DNA of 64,000 bases, taken from positions 4,340,001-4,404,000 of the forward strand of contig CM060731.1 of the NCBI GenBank assembly GCA_030704615.1. Direction: 5' to 3'. The notes under the pieces were generated by a model. That model had not been told where the DNA came from. It did not search any database and saw only the letters and a list, made by a program, of their open reading frames with translations. The stretch's first letter is position 1. Each line of letters begins with the position of its first letter. Shown here in pieces: positions 55,501-64,000 of the stretch. Position numbers and translations under genes: made by a program. Origin of the DNA: Takakia lepidozioides. Taxonomy: Eukaryota; Streptophyta; Takakiopsida; Takakiales; Takakiaceae.

Positions 55501-58474
55501 GACTGCAGGATTCCATTGTGTTGAAGTGTAGGGGTTTGCGGGTGCTTTTGCTGGTCTTTATCCTTTGTCGTGGTTAGATGCCTATTACCCACTGCAACAC
55601 TTCAGGTGGTTTTCTGGGTTAGGTCCTATGGGACCTCTTCTGATACTTTATGCCTTATACTAAAAAATTGTGTATTGCCAGTGCTAACAAAATTCTTATG
55701 GTTGGCTTTTCTTGGGGAGGGAGCACGAAATGAGATATTTGCAATGCAACCAGCACCCATCCAAGTGTCATACATGGGCTTTCCAGGCACCACTGGGGCT
55801 GAGTACATTGATTATTTGGTGACGGATGAGGTGTGTTACCTCTAATGTCACCCACTGCTCTGAAGATTATATTGCACTTAAATAGGCTTCATGGTGTTTC
55901 CACGCTAAAATTCCAAGGCAAGGCCTCTTACGTCTGGCATGTCAACCTCTGAGGCAGACACATCTACGTGCTCCTGTCCAGCAATGCCCCAACTTAAGTC
56001 CCTTTGAAACTCTCGAGTTTTTCAGGGAATGAGCATCAAACATAGCACACCCATTAACTACTTGGAATTGTGGGTTGCAGCTTGTGTCACCAACTAAATA
56101 TGCACACATTTATTCCGAGAAATTAGTTCACCTGCCACACTGCTACTTCGTCAATGACTACAAGCAGGTATTCTGCATTCTTTTTGCGATATTGAGTATC
56201 TACTGTGTACACACCAACCTTGGTGGTTGAGAGAAGACATGTTTGGTTGACATCCAGCTTTCTTCCATATGATGCTGGGATGGATTATGTGCAGCTTTGG
56301 ACGCAAGACGGTTAATCTACACAGTTTGGCCGTAGGTCTGAGGGGAAGGTTTGAGTGCAACATCTACAGCGCATCTATCAGAGCTCCTGATGTGTCTGAC
56401 AAGCCTGTGACTTCACAGAAAATGGCCCATTGCATACTATTTTGCTATACTTTTTTGAGGCTTTGTGGCCTCCTGTCCTGTAGCTCTGCTCTACAGCAAA
56501 AGGTCTCTTTTAAGGTAATTGTCAAATGTGAAGAAAGGCCAGTTCATTGGTAGGAAAGGCGTTGGAGTTTAACATTGCAATGTCTCTTTTCAGAAAAATC
56601 GGGATGTATTGGATCCTTCAACCAAAATGCAGCGCTCTGATTATGGTCTGCCTGAAGAGAAGTTCTTATTTGCCTGTTTCAATCAGTTATACAAGATGGA
56701 TACCGATGTATTCACAACTTGGTTAGTCCTATCACCTCCAGTTGTTGGAACCATTGATTTACGTGCTGTGAATTGGTTGCTTCAGCATTGCCCTGTTCCA
56801 TGGAGAGGACCTTATGTATGAGAACCTTTTACTGCTGGGGCGTTCCCACCAGTGCGTGAATGTCAAAGGTCATCAAAATATATTGCAGGGCTACTCTTAG
56901 CAGCTCCTTTCCTAAGTCCTTGAGAAACAACTCATGTGGCAAGGGGCTTCTGAGGAGCATTTAGAGCTGGTTTGAGGATCATATATTTAACCTGGAACAA
57001 ATGAATGAATTTCATCTTAATTAGTAATTCAATGAGTAAAACATATGTTTCCGTTTCATAGGTTTGTCTTGTAGGAGCAGGACGGTTTATTTCCTTTCCT
57101 GTGATTCTGTGTGAACTACTTTGTTATTCTGGGAATACTTTCTTTGTAGTGTCTTTGGCTAATTTCGGTTGAGTCATCATCAAAAAATTGTAATTTCTGT
57201 TCCAGGTGTAACATTCTGAAGCGAGTGCCGAATAGTGCAATCTGGCTCCTACGATTTCCTGCGGCAGGAGAAAGTCGTCTACGAGCATGTGAGTATCTTT
57301 CTAGATTTTTATTGATGTGCCCCAGCCAATGTTATTCACATCTCAATGTCAAGAGTGGTAGATTCAAATCTCTGTGCAAAATGTCTGAGTACATACTGTG
57401 TTCAATACCCTTGCAGTTGCAGCAGCACAGGGCGTGAGACCAGAGCAGATAATTTTCACAGATGTGGCAGCCAAGAATGAGCACATTAGGCGGAGTGATC
57501 TGGCGGATCTCTTTCTTGATACGTATGTATATCTCTTGACTCATGAATTTCTGGCTGTAGTCTAAAGTTGACACCTGGAGATTGATGGGCTCATGATTGT
57601 AACTTTTAAAGGAGTCTTCTCATTGAGCAAGTTCAGTTGGGAGAGTTGGCCATGTTGGAATCCTGAATCTGTCACCATCTTTAAGAAAATGTATTTGTGG
57701 CAGGCCTCTTTGCAATGCGCATACAACAGGAACTGATGTTCTGTGGGCGGGGCTTCCGATGGTTACCCTTCCACTCGAAAAAATGGCAACACGTGTAGCC
57801 ATGTCGCTTTGCTATGCAGCTGGCTGTGGTGATGAGATGGTTGTGGCTAGGTACTCTTTATCAGGTCACCTAGCTCCCTAGGTCATGGTTTATCAATGTG
57901 CTTTGACTTCACTCAGTTTTGATTTCGTTTTCTGTACCATGTCCCTTTTTTTAGGGCTATTGCAGATTTGGATTATCTGTGGGCCTTCCACCTTAAACAT
58001 GGAGAGAGTCCCATGTGGACTGCAACCAGGGAATGGTGATGAAGTGGTGATATTGAGTCACTTGGAGGGCACACATTCGTCTTAATCCTGGTTGGTATGG
58101 TGGTGCAGCATGCATGAATATGAGGAAAGGGCAGTGATGCTGGCAACAAACCCTCCAGTACTTCGGAAGTTAACCTCGAAGCTTCGATCTGCTCGGCTTT
58201 CTTGTCCTTTGTTTGACACCATGCGATGGGTAATTGAGTGTCCCAAGTGCCTGCACATTCATTTAGCGTCCTTACGGATTAGTCCCTCTGTATGTGCTTA
58301 TTTGAGGTGCTTGTTTTTCAGCGCTGCATGTAACATGATGGGATGTTGGTGGTGCTGTAGGTGCAAAACTTGGAGCGGGCATATTTCAAGATGTGGAATT
58401 TGTACTGTGGTGGCAGTCACCCACAGCCATTCAAAGTGCATGAAGATGACTTGGAATTCCCTTCAACTCAATAA
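46396..58474 (+). CDS. SEC: SECRET AGENT-type O-linked N-acetylglucosamine transferase
   Basis: Transfers GlcNAc from UDP-GlcNAc to Ser/Thr of nuclear and cytosolic proteins (family GT41). 28 coding exons, all GT-AG, with matching phases, give 989 residues, close to flowering-plant SEC: 46396-46579, 47479-47627, 47929-48027, 48525-48575, 48981-49097, 49485-49541, 49793-49912, 50432-50494, 50763-50841, 51341-51450, 51630-51683, 51851-51918, 52255-52357, 52737-52939, 53381-53477, 53740-53811, 54110-54186, 54618-54734, 54931-55015, 55192-55359, 55720-55830, 56081-56167, 56594-56721, 57206-57288, 57417-57522, 57704-57850, 58109-58229, 58361-58474. Residues about 62-518 are TPR units, 519-989 the catalytic region. 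Ending at [11 protein letters not shown] as in plant SEC, and with SEC-like TPRs, it is not SPINDLY (the related O-fucosyltransferase). The first exon is the least certain. No frameshift or stop was found; the gene looks functional. Confidence 0.93.
47479..53477 (+). other. SEC: SEC tetratricopeptide region, 14 exons
   Basis: About a dozen 34-residue TPR units with the usual W/L-G-Y-A-F-A-P spacing. Examples: [100 protein letters not shown] and [20 protein letters not shown]. In GT41 enzymes this superhelix recruits substrate proteins. Most introns here are phase 0 and fall between or at fixed points within TPR units, so exons are modular: lengths 99, 51, 117, 57, 120, 63 and 54 are all multiples of three. 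Confidence 0.92.
53740..58474 (+). other. SEC: SEC GT41 catalytic region, 13 exons
   Basis: Contiguous family landmarks: [33 protein letters not shown] (residues 607-626, including H616 and H620); [20 protein letters not shown]-like [48 protein letters not shown] (786-791 for FNQLYK); [30 protein letters not shown] (H869); and [10 protein letters not shown]. These include the His and Lys positions that contact UDP-GlcNAc in characterised O-GlcNAc transferases. Nothing essential appears to be missing. Confidence 0.92.
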
Positions 58475-61339
58475 CAGGAGTCTTAGAGGGCTCCAGCTAA
58501 TATCTTGGAAGGAGTGTCAGGGAAAAGGTTCTGCAGAGCATATCTAGAGAAGCAAGGCTTGTAATGCCCAGCTTCATCAAATCCCGCTCAGTACGCTACA
58601 AGCAATCTGATGCTCACAGGGCTTACGGGTGTGAACGGTGGCACATTAAAGCAGCAGCCAGAAGGAAGCTGGTGGTGCTGACTTTTTTTACCTGATTATC
58701 ACTTGACTGCATGGGCATCTGTTTTCGGGTTCGATTGTCTTCAAAGGCTTAAATTTTGTGCTGTGGGTCCTCCATGTGTCTTATGATAATTTGTACAGAA
58801 ACATGTTCTGGAAAGGGTTTGTAAGAAATGTCACGAAGGGCATCCAACTTTGGAATGGTTCTTGGGTGCCCAGGCATACAAAGACTCTGTAGTATGCTTG
58901 CGTATTTTTTTCTTCAATAACCTTCTCATTGGTCTAGCGAGACCCAAATTTGTTTATGCTAGTGTAGCCTCTTACCTGACCATGCCAATGACTGAGCCCA
59001 TTACTGGATCTGAAATTGGTCTCTATTTGGCCATAGCAACCTCCACAGGTAAGAGCCTCTAGAGTCTAATGAATCTCCTTTTGCAGTTTGGGTCTGAGGT
59101 GGATTGTCCAAATGTGCCGCCTGGATTTAATTGGATGGGGCATCATTGTGGAGAAGGGAGTGAGCCATGAACTAGTTCATGCGCAAATGTTTGACCGAGT
59201 TGGAATTGAAGCATAAAGTTCATATGGGATGGAAGCCCTGGAACACAGGAACTATAAATGTTCGAACATGTTGGACAATGGATGTTGTCGCAAAGGATTT
59301 GGTATTTCCTGTGTAAACAAGCTAGAGAGTTTTCCTCCTTTTCATTCAGTTGCCTACACCACAGAAACTGACGAGCAGGCCCACATGTAAGAAGTTGCCA
59401 AACAGTAATTCAACAGACTGGGTAATCAGAGATCCTCTTTTTTCTCTGGGAAGGGTTCAGAATTTGTTCTCTTGCGGGCCATGGTGTACTACTACCTTCC
59501 CCAATGTGTGATTGAGTGACTTTTCATAGTGAAAGAGGGATAGCTTGTTGAGCATAGCTATTGCAAGTCTATATGCTCTGATGTTTCTGCAGAGACCCCC
59601 CCCCCTGCGCACCTTGACACACCAAGCCTTGCAAAGCATAAACAGCCAATTCACGGTGAAGGAGCTAAAAGTCAAGCCCCATTATACACAACATAAGCTC
59701 TTTTGAAAATTCCTTGTAGAAACATATATCAGTGATATATATCACCAGCGTACAAAACTCTGAACTCTTTTCTTTTTCATTTTCTTTTTAGAACTCATAT
59801 TTCAAATGTAACCAGAGATAACATGATGTGACATAGCCAGAGATTCCAAACTTTAAAGTTTGCAAATAACAGCTAGTTGTATAGGGGCTTCTTGGGCTTT
59901 ATTGCTTTGTGCAGATTCTATGACTTCGTCAGTTGCTGCGGTGCACGCAACGTGCCCTGGGGAATATTTTGGAAATGGCAACCAAGGAGGTATTCGAGGC
60001 AAGTCAATTTGTGGAATTTGACCAACGACGACCGAAGTGGACACGCATTAATTTGCACGTAGATGACATTATGGCTGCAATGGTTTCTTTATGAGAGGCT
60101 GAAACATTTGTACGCAAAGTTTTGTTAATGACAACATGGACCTGCTTGCCCTAGAATATGGTGAGAAGAAACACATCGATGAATGAAAAGTCCCGTAGGA
60201 TGAGCCTCCACCGGAAGAGACGGTGCATGGCAGCCGCAGTGCATGCAACCGTTCTCGTCCCCCCTCGTCTCCCTCTTGTTGTCAATTGCCTGCCTCTCTT
60301 CTCTCACATCAGGTCCACACCCACAGCAATGCAGCTGGAAGGATGAGGTCAATTCGTGTGCGCATCACTCTGCTTCCATAGTAGTAGTTTTGGAGATACC
60401 TTCTCTGGGTTGTGACACACTCCTACCCAGGTTGACATGCTGTACACGGCAGTCTAACGTGTTTTCATTCAATTCATTGGCAGTAAGGAACATCTCTCTC
60501 CCTCTGTCTTCAACAAATTTCTTGTCAGAGATCTTGTCTCTAGACTTGAAGGCTGCACATATGTGCGCACCACGGATTTCTCTACCCATCTAACATTGAG
60601 CCACTCTCCTAATGTGATCCTTTGTTTCAGAACAAAGGAGAGGGATGAAAGATTGCATCGTGGGGAAGGTATACTGTTCTCGACGCTGTGACATGTGCTG
60701 GTTCTGGACTGAATTCCATTTCACCACTTCCTTGCTTCCCCTGAATCTCTGTTCGTGTCTGGTGAATCCGCTCGATTCTGTGGCTTCTTCTTGTAACTTT
60801 GCTACACCTGCAGACAACGTCCCGTGTGCAACATGTAGAACAGACGATAAGTGTTTGTTAGAGACAACGGAAGCGCCGTCTAGCTCCCTTACTGACAGGT
60901 AACGAGGGCTCCATTTGTTCATCTTCTTGAGCAAATTTGGCCTTGAACTCTGTTTACTGCGAAAGTTACACTGTCCCATCTCGTGTGTCCAAGTAAGACT
61001 TCATTTCTTCTCGTCTGTGGGTGAGAAATTCGAAGGAATCGGCTCCGCCCCTCATCATCATCTCTTTGCTCTCGTAGCTACCAACTATATGAATCAGTAT
61101 GGCACAGCCATACCCTCATGGAAGTTAAGTGGCCCCAATATAATTTGGCGGTGTCAGCCGCAGGGGAGTCCCCTACCATTTCAGATAACAGCGGTGTAGA
61201 AGTATATTTGAGCTGAGTTTGACCATTTGCACGGTAATGCGGCCAATGCCACATAAACAGGCAAACTACAACTTGGAATTTATCGTAATCAGATCGCGAC
61301 TTTTGGGTATCCAGAAGACTAGATTTCATAGAAAAGAAC
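58475..61339. other. Between SEC and the next gene; no gene recognised
   Basis: It begins with the SEC 3' untranslated region. A minus frame at 60590-60979 (129 residues, Ser/Arg-rich) has no family pattern. No RNA gene or element is recognised. Confidence 0.4.
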
Positions 61340-61678
61340 ATGAGGAGACCAAGACCTGTAGAGAAGCCACTAGCAGGCTGGTTGGCAACCCATGGTAGCA
61401 AGGGAGGGGGGCGAATCTTAGGGGTCCCTCCAAAGCCTAGCTGTGGATCCTTTAAACTACCTTTACCACAATCTGCCGAAGAAACAATGAAAATTGTGTC
61501 TAGGAATGATTGTAAAAGTAGGGATCTTACAGGATGGGATGTGCATGCCCTCGAAAATGAGCAGAATCCTCAGTTCTTAAAACTTCAGGCTCATGCCTTT
61601 TTTACACCTCCGAGACTGCGAGAAGATGGTGCTCTCTGCAGCCAGGCGGCTCTGTCCCCAATCAGCGTAAATGCACTG
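61340..61678 (+). other. Possible 5' exon, unknown protein
   Basis: An ATG-started stretch of 113 codons, beginning MRRPRPVEKPLAGWLATHGS and containing FKLPLPQSAEETMKIV and NPQFLKLQAHAFFTPP. It ends at a CTG/GTGGGT donor-like site in phase 0. Composition looks protein-like. It could be the start of the gene at 62777-64000, but the phases do not join directly, so at least one further exon (perhaps near 62250-62450) would be needed. Not recognised. Confidence 0.3.
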
Positions 61679-62776
61679 GTGGGTTTAGTTTCTTTTGTCC
61701 AAGTTGCCACATCTCTATCGGTGCTTGAGTCGTCTTTTAAATTTATGGATTTAAGAGGAAAGGGGTATATGATCAATCACCCTCAATGCAGTGTTGTATT
61801 TACTCTCTCTCATCTGTGGGCAGTGCAATTTTATGTTTGCATGGCTAGCTCAAACTGTAGAGCACATACTTAGTTAAGGATTGAAAGATACCAGACCACC
61901 CAAGGGTCCAACCCCTGTAAAACTTGATAGTGTAGAGCAGTGTACTGAGCTCTACTTGTTTTAAGTCCCCCTTGTTTCTAAATGTTTTCGAATTGTGTCA
62001 TGTTGTGCCCTCTTGGAGATGAAGCCTCTGAAAAAGTGTGCTCCAATTAAAAGCTTGTTATCTCTTCTGCCATCATGGAGGGATTGGATAGTAATGGACT
62101 CAGATAAAAAATTCATATCTAAATTTCAAAGAATCTAAAGTTCAAGTAAGTGAGTGCATTCTACCTTGAGGCTGTTGGCCAACATGGCACTGAGTGATTG
62201 GCTTGGTGATATCTCTTGTGGTGAATGATGGTGGACCAGGAGGGGGGTGCCCTAGCATGCAGGCCGATGCAGACCTCACCTGCTGCTGCAGTGAAGCATC
62301 TGGTGGTTAGGTTGGCGATTTCTAAGCAAGTTGTGGGGATGCCAGGAGATCTTATAACACTGAAGAATCTTGGTATGCGGTGCTCTCCTAAGCTACCCAC
62401 TTTCCTACCAAGTCTGGCAGCTTCAGATGAAAATTGGAGAGAGTTTGAAATATGGTAGCAGTCCATAGGAAGCTTAAAGACTACATAAGTATTATGCATT
62501 TTATTTGAAGCCTGAAGGATCCCCTAGTGTTCAACATATTTTGTGGTAGAAGTAAAGTTCTAAGCGTCACGTAAAGTAGGGTCAGCTCTCCATCCGGACG
62601 CATAGGAGATTTTCTCTTTTAGTAGTTTACTCTCAGAGCTCTCTCTCTTTGGGTATTCATATGGATTTCTATTTGTGACACTGTTTGTTTTTTGTGCATA
62701 GCCATATCTTCTCTAGTTTTCCTGATTTATGCATGGAACAGTGGGTAGTAACATGGAACTATGGGCATGTATGTAG

Positions 62777-64000
62777 GTGAGAATCTCCAAGTCAGCACAA
62801 GTTCAATATTCCCAGAGTGCAACACATCCGTTCATGACACAAGGGAAGGTATGTAACCTTTGAAGATGCAACGTTTAAATCCCATCTATTCTAGTGTACA
62901 AGGGATTGGACGCAATGGGTTAGTGAAGTATATTCGTTGGAATAGCTTCACAGTATCCTTGTTGCAAATAGATTGGAACCTATGCACAATACAATTACTT
63001 AGCACCATTCAGTAGTGGGGCATCATGGTACTATCCCCTAGAGAGGGAAAGGGTTATTCTGGGTGTAATTAGCACCTACGACCCGAAAACGAGCTGCTTT
63101 ACCATCTTAACAAGAGTGGCACTACAAAATTTCAAGTTTAGCACAGCTCAGCAGTCTTTGTTTTTGTTTTTCCATTGGACATGAAGTCTCCTGCGAGTTG
63201 TTTCAAGGTACTCACTGCAACATGCTCTTTTGAAAACAAAAGTTGAAGTAGGATGTAGAACCATAATGCATTATTCCTCGCTATAACCAGCATCAGTAAT
63301 CTTAATGATTGGACTGCAGAATGTGTGAAGGAGACAAGGGGTTCAAGGTCTGAGAACATGGTGAACTCAGTGGTTTTGAGCAATTCGTCCTTCCTTGCAA
63401 ACAACATGTGTATTGGCCAGAGCTTCAGCACTGACTCAAGCTCCAGCACTTATTGTACCATGCTAGGGCCTCACTCCTCTAATGGGACCTTTCAGCAGAT
63501 TAGCGTTACTGGTGAGATTCTGGCTGGCTGTCTGTAACCAAAGAAAGAAGAAATGAGATCATAAGCTGCGATATCTAGTGTGACTGCAGATTCAATTTAT
63601 TTTGCTGGAATGACTTTGATGACGTATTTCTGTAAATTGCAAACACGACATCAGCTTGAAATACCAAGGTCAAGTAAGTTAATAGCTAGTAATTTGGAAT
63701 GTCTACAGCGTGGTTTATCTCCTTCTCATCCTCATGGACTGCTATGCAATTGTGGGGCATAAAAGAATGCCCCAACTTTGCCTTCTACAAGTAAATTGGT
63801 GATGATGTTTGTCAATCTGCAGGCACTCTGCGGGGTCTCCCTCGTATCAATGAGAGTTCTAGTAGCCTGGAAAGCAGTGGACCTCAGGTGAATGATATTG
63901 CGCCTGGTATGCTGTCTGGAGGCAACAGTCTTAAAACTATCTTGGTCAGTCCGACAGTGAGCTCTGTTGGAGCAGTTGGTGCACCCAGGAGCCCTGCAAT
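62777..64000 (+). CDS. Spliced gene of unknown function, runs off right edge
   Basis: Three exons are supported by consistent phases: 62777-62848, 63320-63511 and 63823-64000 (continuing outside). Each internal junction is G / two bases (phase 1), with acceptors ATGTAG, GACTGCAG and ATCTGCAG and donors GTATGT and GTGAGA. The joined frame is open: ENLQVSTSSIFPECNTSVHD, then ECVKETRGSRSENMVNSVVL, SFSTDSSSSTYCTMLGPHSS, then GTLRGLPRINESSSSLESSG and NSLKTILVSPTVSSVGAVGA. It is rich in Ser, Asn and Gly, predicted disordered, with no domain I can name. The start is upstream and unidentified (see the possible exon at 61340). It lies 4.3 kb downstream of SEC on the same strand, without evidence of a link. 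Confidence 0.5.

Noticed and set aside
60590-60979. Minus-strand 129-residue frame as a gene
   Set aside because: No start context, splice partners or family motifs; composition is unremarkable and plus-strand frames of similar length overlap it.

Overview
The window looks like nuclear DNA of a streptophyte green plant or alga. The evidence is a spliced plant SECRET AGENT-type O-GlcNAc transferase gene with GT-AG introns, an LTR-element primer-binding site matching plant initiator-Met tRNA, and a plant-like mix of mobile elements (Ty3/gypsy, CACTA, MULE-like, LINE, SINE). The character and density of the elements suggest a charophyte such as Chara, but that is inference.

Left two thirds (1 to about 41.5 kb): nested, mostly decayed mobile DNA. 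In order: a decayed plus-strand gene (1-870) and a two-exon acidic-tailed gene (1179-1966); the gag end of a Ty3/gypsy element with PBS (2240-3786, minus); a truncated copy of a MULE-like transposon (3787-7219, plus); a gene-poor stretch; a chromodomain Ty3/gypsy pol relic (11115-13292, minus); two fragments of a second gypsy family in opposite orientations (13293-16329 minus, 16330-20047 plus); a CACTA/En-Spm relic (about 20.4-24.85 kb, plus); a LINE RT scrap; a chromodomain relic with a possible methyltransferase-like tail (27.5-28.7 kb); a third copy of the second gypsy family with an intact 1540-residue ORF downstream of pol (28749-34568, minus); and, inserted into it, a MULE-like element with an apparently intact two-exon transposase (34569 to at least 41508, minus). 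The element's far end dissolves into palindrome arrays and a 500-N gap (41509-42008).

Right third (42 to 64 kb): two convergent tRNA-derived SINE-like copies, a microsatellite and a 144-bp duplication lie upstream of SECRET AGENT (46396-58474, plus). I could assemble this gene as 28 coding exons giving 989 residues, with about a dozen TPR units followed by the GT41 catalytic region. A second spliced gene of unknown function runs off the right edge (62777-64000).

Most unusual content: the MULE-like element carries several kilobases of palindromic tandem repeats, whose core also recurs at its opposite end. The non-chromodomain gypsy family has a very long post-integrase ORF with an in-frame minisatellite resembling the one in its own LTR. 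A second MULE copy shows the same family as a decayed deletion derivative.
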